A stretch of DNA of 64,000 nucleotides from Lachnospiraceae bacterium (GTDB lineage: Bacteria; Bacillota; Clostridia; Lachnospirales; Lachnospiraceae), in NCBI GenBank assembly GCA_902363665.1, contig CABJAW010000007.1, positions 62,001-126,000 on the forward strand. Reading direction: 5' to 3'. A model generated the notes under the pieces. That model was not told the origin of the DNA. It was given only the letters and a program-made list of their open reading frames with translations, and did not search any database. A program made the translations under genes and the position numbers. Shown in pieces: positions 16,538-24,767 of the stretch (its first letter is position 1; every line of letters starts with the position of its first letter).

Positions 16538-16917
16538 GCGAATTAGAAAGAATCATTCACGATAACAGTAATGGTCTGGATTATATCCTTGTCGGGGAAA
16601 TCTATCTGCCACTGATCGCAGTACCCGAAGAGAAAAGAGAGATTGGTTTTTATGGAAGTCTTCACAGAAACTATCTGAAAGATTACAAGAGTGGCTTGTA
16701 TTCCTATCTGACATTGAGTGGTAAGCTCTGGACGTATCTCGCAGATCTGAATGAGCAGTGTTTGGAACGCAGGGATTTCCTCATGGAACAGATTATGGAG
16801 CAGGAAGGCATTACGAAAGAATTGAAAAGCAGAGATCAGATGGAATGGGTTCGCCGGGCAAACAATGCAAGAAGCCGGGTAGATGAAATTATTTTAAATG
16901 AACTGGTGTATGTGTAG
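16534..16917 (+). CDS. tnpV: TnpV family transposon-encoded protein
   Basis: This 127-residue TnpV has NGLDYILVGEIYLPLIAVP, IGFYGSLHRNYLKDYKSG, LTLSGKLWTYLADLNEQ and MEWVRRANNARSRVDEI. The ATGA overlap with the recombinase gene implies coupled translation. Its function is unknown, but its linkage to TnpX-type recombinases is characteristic of Tn4451-like elements. Confidence 0.8.
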   Translation: MSELERIIHDNSNGLDYILVGEIYLPLIAVPEEKREIGFYGSLHRNYLKDYKSGLYSYLTLSGKLWTYLADLNEQCLERRDFLMEQIMEQEGITKELKSRDQMEWVRRANNARSRVDEIILNELVYV

Positions 16918-16926
16918 GAGGGACTT

Positions 16927-17106
16927 ATGAGATACCGGATTGAATACGCAGACGGAAGATGTTGTAATTTTGCAAACAGCAGAAAAGATTTACTGGACTG
17001 GCTGAAACTTTTGAAAGATGAAAAAATCGTTGATATCCGAAAGATTTACAAAAGCGGTGTGACAGATTCTGTGATAGACAGCTATCGTAGTTATCTGAAA
17101 CAGTGA
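16927..17106 (+). CDS. Small conserved-looking protein of unknown function (59 aa)
   Basis: The ATG at 16927 follows GGAGGGACTT. The product (MRYRIEYADGRCCNFANSRK, then LLDWLKLLKDEKIVDIRKIYKSG) has a predicted beta-hairpin followed by helices and a mixed charge pattern. Its 10-nt spacing from tnpV and the next gene 15 nt downstream suggest one operon. I do not recognise a family. Confidence 0.55.
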   Translation: MRYRIEYADGRCCNFANSRKDLLDWLKLLKDEKIVDIRKIYKSGVTDSVIDSYRSYLKQ

Positions 17107-17121
17107 AAGGGGTGGACAGTC

Positions 17122-17409
17122 ATGGTTGTTGTAAGAATTATTGTGAAAATCGTATTACTGCCAGTGCGTATATGCCTGACAATGATACAACTGGTGGTTA
17201 TGTTCTTCACATGGCTGTCGGCAACGGTATTTCATATCCTGTCGGGGATCATCTGCATTACAGCAGTTTTAGGGTATGGATTCGGACAGGAGACAGGCAC
17301 AGAAGCGGTCAGGATGCTTGTGGCAGGTTTTATACTTTATATCCTGCCTGTGCTTTCTGGCTGGGCAGTGGTGTGGCTGGAAACATTCAAAATCAGATTG
17401 ATGGAGTAG
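17122..17409 (+). CDS. CD1845-family-like small membrane protein
   Basis: This 95-residue protein has two or three hydrophobic segments (VVRIIVKIVLLPVRICLTMIQLVVMFF, ATVFHILSGIICITAVLGYGFG, MLVAGFILYILPVLSGWAVVWLE). Its layout matches the CD1845-type protein of the ICE at 46948, which also has an amphipathic basic N-terminus followed by paired membrane helices. Its role in mobilisation is unknown. Confidence 0.6.
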   Translation: MVVVRIIVKIVLLPVRICLTMIQLVVMFFTWLSATVFHILSGIICITAVLGYGFGQETGTEAVRMLVAGFILYILPVLSGWAVVWLETFKIRLME

Positions 17410-17438
17410 ACCACTGGAGAAAGGAATAGGATTCTTAA

Positions 17439-17741
17439 ATGAAGATTACAAAAGAGATTGAAGAATTTATCAACCTGACCATAACGGAACATATGGGAAA
17501 AGAGTATGCAGACTGGAAACTGAGCCAGCTGTCTGTGACAGAACCAGATGAAGTTGAGGAAGAATATAAAAAAGTGATCGCAACACTTCCACAGGAACAG
17601 GAAGAGACCATTACAAAATATTGCGACCAGATATTTAACAGTGGAGCAGAGACAGAAGAATTTTTCTACCGGTTGGGACTGAGGGACGGAATGAAACTTA
17701 GGAAGACTGTTAAAATGGTTCTGAAGCAATTATCAGAATGA
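17439..17741 (+). CDS. Small acidic helical protein of unknown function
   Basis: This 100-residue protein is rich in Glu and predicted to be helical (KEIEEFINLTITEHMGKEYADWKLSQL, EEEYKKVIATLPQEQEETITKYCDQIF). No signal peptide or membrane segment is seen. It is the last gene before a terminator at 17783 and is probably in the same operon as the recombinase and tnpV. I do not recognise a family. Confidence 0.55.
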   Translation: MKITKEIEEFINLTITEHMGKEYADWKLSQLSVTEPDEVEEEYKKVIATLPQEQEETITKYCDQIFNSGAETEEFFYRLGLRDGMKLRKTVKMVLKQLSE

Positions 17742-17782
17742 TACATATAGGAATTATCTGAAAAGTGAATGAGTAAAGGAAA

Positions 17783-17818
17783 GGGCATTAACCGTAAAAA
17801 GTTAGTGCCCTTTGTTTT
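17783..17818 (+). terminator. Terminator of the recombinase operon
   Basis: GGGCATTAAC (17783-17792) pairs with GTTAGTGCCC (17801-17810) with one G-T wobble, followed by TTTGTTTT. Confidence 0.75.
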
Positions 17819-18032
17819 ACCCATTTTTATATTTTCACAAAATCCGATGCAGAGGATTTTTGAAAAACAGACGGAACGGAGATCATGCTGAAGGGACAGC
17901 GGCAGGAGTTACGTTTTGTCTGCTGGGAGTACAGAGGGCTGGAAGTCCTTTGTGCCCAGATTGCAAAGAGCGGCAGCATCTTGCTGGGGTTAAGGGGCAA
18001 AGCCCTTAGCAGGTTAAGGGCGGCAGCCATTG

Positions 18033-18067
18033 CCCAGTGATATGGCGTTTCGCCATATGGTACTGGG
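18033..18067. other. Candidate oriT hairpin upstream of the MobV-like relaxase
   Basis: CCCAGT (18033-18038) pairs with ACTGGG (18062-18067) and ATATGGCG (18040-18047) with CGCCATAT (18051-18058). It lies 87 nt before the relaxase gene in a 340-nt non-coding stretch with several other short stems, a usual place for a transfer origin. No nick site is assigned. Confidence 0.45.
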
Positions 18068-18153
18068 TACTGTCTGTAACGGGGACAGAGACTTTTGGCA
18101 GCTTCGCTGCAATCCCCTCCGGGGAAACAACTTGAAAAAAGGAGAGATGTGAA

Positions 18154-19587
18154 TTGAAAGGCACAAGGCATAACGGCAGATCTGGGAAAGACGGTGTTTA
18201 CAATCCGCTTCACAATGACCGGAGATTTGACCCGGAACACAGTGAGCATATTGACAATGAACGTGTCCGTCAGAATATTTACTGGGACTGCTATCAGGGA
18301 TATACCACAATGGCAGACCGGGGAAAAGAGGATAATTTTTCTTTTAACCAGATTGAGATGGCATACTATGTGGATCATTACAGCGATTATGTGATTAACC
18401 AGAATAAACGTCATGAGAAAGCAAGACATCCCGACAGATGTAAAGGGGTGGAAGATGTTCTGAAAAATAAAAAGACCTGTCCGGAAGAAAGTATCTATCA
18501 GCTTGGGACGATAGATGAACACGCTTCTGTGGAAACGCTGGTTTTGGTTTTTGATGAATTCAAGAAAGAGTTCGATGAGCGGTTTGGTTCTAATGTGCAT
18601 ATCATTGACTGGTCACTGCACATGGACGAAGCAACTCCGCATATTCATGAGCGTCATGTATTCGATGCTACGAACCGGTATGGGGAGATTGAACCGAAAC
18701 AGGAAGCGGCACTGGAAGAACTTGGCTTTGAACTTCCGAATCCGGAAAAGAAAAGATCAAAGACAAATAACCGTAAGGTTGTTTTTGATTCTGCCTGCCG
18801 GACAATGTTCCTGGATATCTGCAAACGTCATGGACTGGAAATTGACGAAGAACCGTCCTATGGAGGAAGGCAGTATCTGGAGAAACAGGACTATATCCGA
18901 ATGAAGCAGAAAGAAGAGATTGCGGTTCAGCAGGAAATGCTCAATCAGCAAAGGGATAAGGTCAATGCGAATCATCTGGAACTTGCAAGGCAGTCAAAAC
19001 ATGTCAGGGCAAATGAAAAGGTTATCCAGTCACAGAAAGAAAAAATAGAACAGCAGGAAAAAGAATTTAAAGAAAATTTCATTTCCAATTCTGACCGGAT
19101 TCTAAGTCAGGGCGAGCTGATTGAAGAGCAGAGAGAGGAACTGAAACAGCTTACCCTCCGTATTGAAGATGTGGAAACCTTGCTTGACGAAGTATCCAGT
19201 GAAGCCTATGACAAGGCTGTGGATAAAGTCGCAGAGGAAACAATGCGGGCTACCAGAAAAGATGACATTCGTCTTGCGGAAGATTCTAAGAGATGGATTC
19301 AGAGTCCGGAACGTAAGGCATCACGAAAAGAAAAGGAATATGCGATAAACAGGCTGGACGGTCTGATTAAAAAAATCGAATATGCGATGGAAAAAGCTGT
19401 TGTGAGGGTTGTCCGTCAGTTAAAACAGCCAGAGAAGAAAAAAGCCGTTGTTGAAGAAATCAAAAAAGAAGTGAAGCCGTCAATCAGAGAAAAACTTGCA
19501 TTGAACGTAGCAAAGATTCAAAGAGAAGAGGCAGAGAGAAAACAACTGAATAAAGGAAGATCACATTCCAGTGATCTGGAACTATAA
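18154..19587 (+). CDS. MobV/Pre-like plasmid recombination relaxase
   Basis: This 477-residue protein starts at TTG 18154 behind AAAGGAGAGATGTGAA. The metal-binding motif HMDEATPHIH (about residues 156-165) is the hallmark of MobV/Pre relaxases, with an upstream conserved N-terminal segment. Residues about 245-400 form a long coiled coil (IAVQQEMLNQQRDKVNANHL...KEKIEQQEKEFKEN). It should nick oriT and pilot the single strand, using transfer machinery supplied by a co-resident ICE. The CHC2/VapE genes follow after a 106-nt gap. Confidence 0.82.
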   Translation: MKGTRHNGRSGKDGVYNPLHNDRRFDPEHSEHIDNERVRQNIYWDCYQGYTTMADRGKEDNFSFNQIEMAYYVDHYSDYVINQNKRHEKARHPDRCKGVEDVLKNKKTCPEESIYQLGTIDEHASVETLVLVFDEFKKEFDERFGSNVHIIDWSLHMDEATPHIHERHVFDATNRYGEIEPKQEAALEELGFELPNPEKKRSKTNNRKVVFDSACRTMFLDICKRHGLEIDEEPSYGGRQYLEKQDYIRMKQKEEIAVQQEMLNQQRDKVNANHLELARQSKHVRANEKVIQSQKEKIEQQEKEFKENFISNSDRILSQGELIEEQREELKQLTLRIEDVETLLDEVSSEAYDKAVDKVAEETMRATRKDDIRLAEDSKRWIQSPERKASRKEKEYAINRLDGLIKKIEYAMEKAVVRVVRQLKQPEKKKAVVEEIKKEVKPSIREKLALNVAKIQREEAERKQLNKGRSHSSDLEL

Positions 19588-19693
19588 GGGCATTTTGTTG
19601 ATTCCGTAAGGACAGGACAAAGTGCTTTTTTGTTTTTTGTGAAAACTTGTTTCCTAGATTTGGGAAGCAGATTTAAGAAAGTGAGGAAACGAA

Positions 19694-20347
19694 TTGGGAT
19701 TATTTGATGAAGTAAAACAGAATGTGACCGTCCGGCAGGCTGCGGAGAGGTATGGGTTAAAGCCCAACAGGAGCGGACTGATCCGCTGCATTTTCCATAA
19801 TGACAAATCACCCAGCATGAAAGTTGACCGGAGATATTATTGTTTCGGGTGTGGCTGTACAGGAGATGCCATTGATTTTACGGCACAACTGTTTGACATT
19901 GGATTGAAAGATGCAGCCATGAAGCTGGCAGATGATTTTGGGATTCCTTATTCCGGCAGGGACAGGGGATCACCGCAGAACAGGAGAAGCGTTTCGGCAA
20001 AAAAGCCAGAGCCGACACCAGAAGAACTTTGGCAGAAAAAACATCTGAGATGCCTGAGAGCCTATCTGGATTATCTGAGCCTGCTTCTGGAATGGAAAGA
20101 ACAGTATGCACCAAAAACACGGACAGAAGAATGGCATGAAAAGTTTATGACTGCGCTCAGGGAGTTGTCAGTTGTTGAGTATTATCTGGATATCCTGCTC
20201 TTTGGGGACAGGGCAGATAAGGAAGCACTTGTAAAAGAAAAATGGAAGGAGGTGGAGCGGATTGAGCAATGCGAAAGAGAAGATAAAGGAGATCGCCACA
20301 AAAGAACAGAAAGATGCCATGAAAGAAATGCTCCGGATGGTAGATAA
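19694..20347 (+). CDS. CHC2 zinc-finger (DnaG-type) primase-like protein
   Basis: This 217-residue protein starts at TTG 19694. Its CHC2 zinc-binding residues are C32, H35, C50 and C53 in CIFHNDKSPSMKVDRRYYCF and the following GCG, as in the N-terminal domain of DnaG primases. The TOPRIM catalytic domain is missing, so it probably recognises template for a partner. It overlaps the VapE gene by 86 nt. The same pair in the same order and overlap occurs in the 10.8-kb element (31544-33494). Confidence 0.82.
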   Translation: MGLFDEVKQNVTVRQAAERYGLKPNRSGLIRCIFHNDKSPSMKVDRRYYCFGCGCTGDAIDFTAQLFDIGLKDAAMKLADDFGIPYSGRDRGSPQNRRSVSAKKPEPTPEELWQKKHLRCLRAYLDYLSLLLEWKEQYAPKTRTEEWHEKFMTALRELSVVEYYLDILLFGDRADKEALVKEKWKEVERIEQCEREDKGDRHKRTERCHERNAPDGR

Positions 20348-21701
20348 AAGCAAAGTCGATGAAGTGAAACAGATGCTGGAATATACACAGAAAGGAACTG
20401 CGAAAGCAACGGTTGGAAATTATATGGTTGTGCTGAGAAATGATCCGCTTGTGCGTGAGAGTATGAAATACAACAAGCTGACAGGCAGGATTGATATTGT
20501 AAAAAAACTCTGGTGGAATGAGGAAGTCTGCAAGTTGGATGATGATGGCAGGACTTATTTCTACTATTTCTTTGAATGCTATTACAAACTCACAAGTGAA
20601 AAATGTATGGATAAGGCACTCCGTATAGAAGCCAACAGCCGGGCATACCACCCGATCTGTGAGTATCTGGAACAACTGGAGTGGGACGGGCAGGAGAGAA
20701 TCCGTTATGTCCTGCAACGGTACATGGGGGCAGATGCTTCGGATTTTGTCTATGAGGTTGTGAAGCACTTCCTGATGGAAGCATTAAGCAGAATCTACCG
20801 TCCCGGTTGTAAAGCAGATGAAATGCTTTGCCTGGTAGGTCAGCAGGGAGCCGGAAAATCCACATTTTTCCGTTTTCTTGCATTGAACGATGACTGGTTT
20901 TCTGATGATCTGAAGCAGTTGAATGACAGTAAGATATACGAGCATCTCCGGGGACACTGGATTATGGAAATGTCGGAGATGATTGCTGCAATCAGTGCAA
21001 AGAGCAATGAGGAAATCAAGTCATTCCTGACCAGACAGAAAGACACTTACCGGAACCCTTATGATAAATATGAGGAAGACCGGAAGCGTCAGTGTATCTT
21101 TGCAGGTTCAACGAACACAAGGCAGTTCATTCCTTTTGACCGTACTGGGGCAAGACGGTTCCTGCCGATTGCCATAGACAGCAGTAAGGCAGAGAAGCAT
21201 ATCCTCGATGATGAAAAAGAAGCCAGATCCTATTTTGACCAGTTGTGGGCAGAAGCAATGGAAATCTACTGGTCAACGGAGAATAAGAGCAGCCTGTTGA
21301 AGTTCTCAAAGGAAATGGAGCAGGAGATCAGTGAATACCGAAAACAGTTCACACAGGAAGATACGATGGCAGGAATGATACAAGGCTGGCTGGACGCTTA
21401 TAAAGGTAGTCATGTATGTTCCGTCCAGATCTGGAAAGAAGCCTTTGACCATTTTGACCGGGAGCCGAAAAAATTCGAGACAAATGAGATCTGTTCTATT
21501 ATGGATACGCAGATCACTGGCTGGAAGAGAGCCGGAGTCCACAGATTTTCAAAGGAAGGATATGGCAGACAGAGAAGCTGGATCAGGGAAGGAGCAGAAG
21601 AAGAGGGTGGCAACGAACCGGATAAAGATGGATTTACAAAGCTGACGAAAGCAGAACAGTTGGAGCTGCCATTTGATCTGCCCGACAGAGAGAAAGGCTG
21701 A
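20262..21701 (+). CDS. VapE-like P-loop replication protein
   Basis: This 479-residue protein starts at TTG 20262 behind GGAAGGAGGTGGAGCGGA. It contains the virulence-associated protein E domain: YHPICEYLEQLEWDG, Walker A VGQQGAGKST (about 192-201), a Walker B-like HWIMEMSEM, and an arginine-finger region near TGARRFLPIAID. Such SF3-like ATPases act with CHC2 primases in replication of satellites and mobilizable elements. It ends in LPFDLPDREKG. An array of TTGACA-type repeats follows. Confidence 0.83.
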   Translation: MSNAKEKIKEIATKEQKDAMKEMLRMVDKSKVDEVKQMLEYTQKGTAKATVGNYMVVLRNDPLVRESMKYNKLTGRIDIVKKLWWNEEVCKLDDDGRTYFYYFFECYYKLTSEKCMDKALRIEANSRAYHPICEYLEQLEWDGQERIRYVLQRYMGADASDFVYEVVKHFLMEALSRIYRPGCKADEMLCLVGQQGAGKSTFFRFLALNDDWFSDDLKQLNDSKIYEHLRGHWIMEMSEMIAAISAKSNEEIKSFLTRQKDTYRNPYDKYEEDRKRQCIFAGSTNTRQFIPFDRTGARRFLPIAIDSSKAEKHILDDEKEARSYFDQLWAEAMEIYWSTENKSSLLKFSKEMEQEISEYRKQFTQEDTMAGMIQGWLDAYKGSHVCSVQIWKEAFDHFDREPKKFETNEICSIMDTQITGWKRAGVHRFSKEGYGRQRSWIREGAEEEGGNEPDKDGFTKLTKAEQLELPFDLPDREKG

Positions 21702-21745
21702 TTTTGATGCCGAAAGGCTACTGATTACCCGGAAATTTATTGCTT

Positions 21746-21911
21746 GTTGACATTTTTGTTGACACCAAAATCCTTTGTATTTACCGGTGTTTCAGCTACT
21801 TTTTAACAGGTGTCAACAAGAACATTCAAAAAACTTTTCAATAGTATTTTGGAAAACAGAAATAACTACCCGAAAAAAGTTTCAAACCCCATGTTGACAC
21901 TTGCGTTGTCA
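21746..21911. repeat. Iteron-like GTTGACA repeats after the VapE gene
   Basis: GTTGACA occurs at 21746-21752, 21758-21764 and 21893-21899, inverted at 21811-21817, with a variant GTTGTCA at 21905-21911. The surrounding 21702-21980 is AT-rich and has no gene. The pattern suits a replication origin read by the neighbouring primase/VapE pair. Confidence 0.55.
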
Positions 21912-21983
21912 GCGTGCCGATAAACTCCCGGCAGGGACAGAAGCAAACCTCTCTCTGTCGGGCACAGGAAAGAAAGGAAATAG

Positions 21984-22157
21984 ATGATTATGGAAAAAAT
22001 GATGAATAAAAAAACAGAAGGAAACACATTTACAAAGAAAATCGGGCAGACAGTATATGTTGTCCGCTATCATTTCAATGAAGATGCAAAGGAAACCATG
22101 CAAGAAAAGATTAACCGGATGCTGGTTGCAGAAGCAAGCCGAAAGGCAATGCAATAG
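21984..22157 (+). CDS. TnpW-like small transposon-encoded protein
   Basis: This 57-residue basic protein (KKTEGNTFTKKIGQTVYVVR, YHFNEDAKETMQEKINRML) resembles TnpW of Tn4451-type elements. The ATG at 21984 follows GAAAGGAAATAG; ATG 21990 is also possible. Its function is not known. It is the last backbone gene before the cargo of small membrane proteins. Confidence 0.6.
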   Translation: MIMEKMMNKKTEGNTFTKKIGQTVYVVRYHFNEDAKETMQEKINRMLVAEASRKAMQ

Positions 22158-22244
22158 ATGGGGACAGAGACAATTGGAATTGAGATATGTTTGAGAATGT
22201 GATATGATTTGAGCAACAAATCGAATTTGGGGAGGAAAATTATC

Positions 22245-22415
22245 ATGAATGATTTGAAGGTATCAGATATCATGTGTAAATGGTATATATGGGTTGCAGT
22301 TGGATATGTTATTGGAAAGAATTTAAGTGACACATTAGGGGGACTTATTGGTTTGGCAATTGGGGGTCTTATAGGCTGTTACATACAAAAAAATCATAGT
22401 AAAAAAGATGATTGA
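22245..22415 (+). CDS. Small glycine-zipper membrane protein
   Basis: The ATG at 22245 follows GGGGAGGAAAATTATC. The 56-residue product carries one or two short hydrophobic helices with a glycine zipper (IGKNLSDTLGGLIGLAIGGLIGCYI) and a charged C-terminus (KNHSKKDD). Its stop codon lies inside a stem-loop repeat that is also found after the HTH gene at 22802. I do not recognise a family; small glycine-zipper proteins can be membrane-active peptides. Confidence 0.55.
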   Translation: MNDLKVSDIMCKWYIWVAVGYVIGKNLSDTLGGLIGLAIGGLIGCYIQKNHSKKDD

Positions 22416-22459
22416 TAACTTCCAGCTTGCGAGCTGAAAAATTTGAAGTTGTAAAGGAG
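22414..22459 (+). repeat. Stem-loop intergenic repeat, copy 1
   Basis: GATAACTTCCAGCTTG, CGAGCTGAAAAATTTGAAGTT and then TGTAAAGGAG form nested complementary arms (AACTT/AAGTT and CAGCT/AGCTG). The unit begins at the stop of one gene and ends at the ribosome site of the next. A second copy lies at 23262-23305. Confidence 0.65.
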
Positions 22460-22468
22460 CGTTATGCA

Positions 22469-22642
22469 ATGGAAACAAGAAAAATTGTTCGTGGGATTAT
22501 ATTGGCAGTATTGCTGGTTTGTACGGTGTTTTTGATTTATTCCATAGTAACAGACCCATTAGGCGAACATGATATTATGCTTCCCCTTGCTGTTACCGCT
22601 GGATTTATTGCATTAGGGCAGGACAAGCGAAAAGAAAGATAA
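22469..22642 (+). CDS. Small two-helix membrane protein
   Basis: This 57-residue protein, METRKIVRGIILAVLLVCTV then FLIYSIVTDPLGEHDIMLPLA and VTAGFIALGQDKRKER, has two membrane segments with positive charges at both ends. The ATG at 22469 lies 9 nt after AAAGGAG. It resembles small accessory proteins encoded near HTH-membrane regulators. Function unknown. Confidence 0.55.
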   Translation: METRKIVRGIILAVLLVCTVFLIYSIVTDPLGEHDIMLPLAVTAGFIALGQDKRKER

Positions 22643-22801
22643 ATCTCAGTTTGTATAACAGGAAAATTTGAAGTTTCTGTTGAGTTTTTTATGAAATATT
22701 CCATTTTTTTCAGAGATTCCACCCATATTCTACTTACAAGGGATTTTATTTCAATGATGAAAGAAGTACCTTTATATCATCAAATGAATGGAGGAATACA
22801 T

Positions 22802-23266
22802 ATGAACCAATTAGTTACAGGAAAATTTATAGCATTAAAGAGAAAACAGAAAAATCTAACACAGGAACAATTAGCAGAGAAACTTGGTGTTTCCAATAAG
22901 ACTATTTCAAAATGGGAAACCGGTAAGTGTATGCCGGACTATTCCATTGTAAAAAGCCTATGCGAAGAACTTGAAGTTACAGTGGCAGAACTGATGGATG
23001 GTGAAATATCCGAAGAAAATAGTGTTCGTACCTATGATGATGAGCAGATTTTAGATTTGCTAAGAAGAACGCAGGAGTTAGAAAAGCAAAAAAATATGTT
23101 ATATGGAATTATGCTTATTGTAATGGGTATTGCAGTACAGGCTCTTTCATATGCAATTGGTGGTTCGGATTTTAAGGACTTTATTTCTGGCTTACTATTG
23201 GGATTGTCAATTGGAGAAATGCTGGTTGGTGTTTATGTTGTTGGAAAATCCTTGGCAGGAAGATAA
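22802..23266 (+). CDS. XRE-family regulator with C-terminal membrane helices
   Basis: This 154-residue protein combines an N-terminal HTH_3 domain (IALKRKQKNLTQEQLAEKLGVSNKTISKWETGKCMPD) with two C-terminal membrane segments (LYGIMLIVMGIAVQALSYAIGG and ISGLLLGLSIGEMLVGVYVVG). Such membrane-tethered XRE proteins are common in Firmicutes and often control neighbouring small membrane-protein genes. The ATG at 22802 follows AATGGAGGAATACAT. It probably regulates this cargo cluster in response to an envelope signal; this is inference. Confidence 0.75.
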   Translation: MNQLVTGKFIALKRKQKNLTQEQLAEKLGVSNKTISKWETGKCMPDYSIVKSLCEELEVTVAELMDGEISEENSVRTYDDEQILDLLRRTQELEKQKNMLYGIMLIVMGIAVQALSYAIGGSDFKDFISGLLLGLSIGEMLVGVYVVGKSLAGR

Positions 23267-23305
23267 CTTTCAGCTTGTCGAGCTGGAAAATTTGAAGTTG
23301 CGGAG
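23262..23305 (+). repeat. Stem-loop intergenic repeat, copy 2
   Basis: GATAACTTTCAGCTTGTC, GAGCTGGAAAATTTGAAGTT, GCGGAGG: nearly the same unit as 22414-22459, again starting at a stop codon and ending at a ribosome binding site. Differences between copies keep the stems paired or lie in the loop. Confidence 0.65.
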
Positions 23306-23314
23306 GTGTTTTAG

Positions 23315-23653
23315 ATGAAAAGGAAATGGCTCATTCCGTGTTTAATAGTGGTAATTGTGATTGCAATTCTTTTTTATACTGGTATTCAAAGGACGCATAC
23401 TTTCACACTTGCAGAGAGAAACGGAGTTGCATTCAAGTCAGAACAAATACAACCACTGTTTGAAACTATTAGAGTAAGCGGTGATTGTGATACAGATGTG
23501 ATATTTACTGATATTGAGACTGGCGAAACATACACGGTAGGATACATTACATCTGGTGTATCAGAAAAGATTAAACTACAAAAAGGTAAGTGGTACACAG
23601 TAGAGGGAGCTGGAAATATCACAGTAAGTCCAGTAAACATTAGAATTGAATGA
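23315..23653 (+). CDS. Small membrane-anchored extracellular protein
   Basis: This 112-residue protein has a single N-terminal anchor or signal (KRKWLIPCLIVVIVIAILFY). A predicted beta-rich outer domain follows (ETIRVSGDCDTDVIFTDIETGETYTVGYITSG ... GNITVSPVNIRIE). There is no lipobox. It is the last gene of the cargo cluster and is followed by a terminator at 23700. I do not recognise a family. Confidence 0.55.
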   Translation: MKRKWLIPCLIVVIVIAILFYTGIQRTHTFTLAERNGVAFKSEQIQPLFETIRVSGDCDTDVIFTDIETGETYTVGYITSGVSEKIKLQKGKWYTVEGAGNITVSPVNIRIE

Positions 23654-23699
23654 AGAACAACAAATTTCAGTTTTATGATCTAAAAATTAATATGAAAGT

Positions 23700-23737
23700 A
23701 GAGCATATGAAGAAAAATCCATATGCTCTATTTTTTT
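23700..23737 (+). terminator. Terminator near the right end of the 9.6-kb element
   Basis: AGAGCATATG (23700-23709) and CATATGCTCT (about 23719-23729) pair perfectly and are followed by ATTTTTTTG. It lies about 50 nt inside the right border of the element. Confidence 0.8.
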
Positions 23738-23788
23738 GCCCACTTTCGAAAAAAAGTGATTAAAAAACTATTGACATTTTGTTACTGG

Positions 23789-24671
23789 CAAGACCGCAAA
23801 AAGCATTTTGATTTCCTGCGGCTCCCGGCTGGCCCCCTTTGACATCCCCCAGCTCCGGGAGATTATGAGCTATGACGAGCTGGAGCTTGACCGCATCGGG
23901 GATCGGAAAACGGCGGTTTTCTTCACGATTTCCGACACAACCCCCACTTATAACTTCATTGTTGCCCTGGCCTTTTCCCAGATGTTCAATCTCCTGTGTG
24001 AACGGGCGGACAATGTTCACGGGGGCCGCCTGCCCCATCATGTCCGGGTGCTGTGGGACGAGGCGGCCAACACGGGCCAGGTGCCCTCGCTGGAGAAGCT
24101 GGTGGCCGTGATCCGTTCCCGTGAAGTAAGCCTGTGCCTGTTCTACCAGCAGTACGCTCAATGCAAGGCCATATACAAGGACAACGCCGAAACGATCCTG
24201 GGAAACATGGACAGCGTGATTTTCCTGGGCGGGCGGGAAAGCTCCACCATCAAGGAAATTTCCGAGAACTGGCTGGGAAAGGCCACGATCTCCATGCAGA
24301 CCGAGGGCCGCTCCCGTGGGCAGTCGGAAAGCTACAACCAGAACACCCAGCGGCTGGGCCGGGAGCTGATGACACCCAGCGAACTGGCTACCATGCCGGG
24401 CGACAAGTGCATTTTGCAGCTGCGGGGCCTGCCCCCGTTCTTCTCGCCCAAATACGATTTGAAGCAGCACCCGAACTACAAATATACATCGGAGGCTGAC
24501 AAACAGAAAAACGCCTTTGACCTTGATAAGCTCATCAACCGCCGCAGGCGGCCTGGGCTGAACGAGGCTTGTGAGGTGTACGAGATAGACGTATCGGACA
24601 CAGGGCCCGTAAGCGAGGACGAGGACATCCTCAACTACGACGATGTGGACGATCCGGATGCCTATGTATAA
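23789..24671 (+). pseudogene. 3' part of the VirD4/TraG-family coupling protein gene
   Basis: About 294 codons contain SILISCGSRLAPFDIPQLREIM, DRKTAVFFTISDTTPTYNFIV, a Walker B-like VRVLWDEAANTGQVPSLEKL, IRSREVSLCLFYQQYAQCKAIYKDNAETILGN and a C-terminal acidic tail. They complete the coupling protein started at 13255. A TTG at 23808 could start a truncated product without Walker A, which would not be functional. A palindrome copy begins 5 nt after the stop. Confidence 0.9.
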
Positions 24672-24675
24672 AGCA

Positions 24676-24698
24676 CTTCTGGACAAAGTGTCCAGAGG
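24676..24698. repeat. ICE palindrome copy 4 of 14
   Basis: CTTCTGGACA-AAG-TGTCCAGAGG begins 5 nt after the coupling protein stop. Confidence 0.9.
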
Positions 24699-24767
24699 TC
24701 GTAACCTGCCGCCTGCATGGGCGGCTTTTTTCATGGCCGGGGAAACCCCCGGAGAAATGGAGGATAT

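Larger units (their letters stand above)
14207..23787. mobile_element. 9.6-kb mobilizable element inserted in the coupling protein gene
   Basis: The borders fall at the GG dinucleotides 14206-14207 and 23787-23788; exact removal restores the coupling protein frame (953 + 883 nt = 612 codons). The insert is clearly more AT-rich than the ICE. It carries a large serine recombinase, TnpV, small membrane and unknown proteins, a MobV-like relaxase, CHC2 primase, VapE, TnpW and a cluster of small membrane/HTH proteins. The joined circle would read TTACTGGTGTAGTAA across the core, a small inverted repeat around GG. It contains no copy of the ICE palindrome. Confidence 0.9.

Noticed and set aside
23808..24671. 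A stand-alone ATPase gene starting at TTG 23808
   Set aside because: It lacks Walker A and membrane helices, and joins exactly in frame to the 5' half before the insert.
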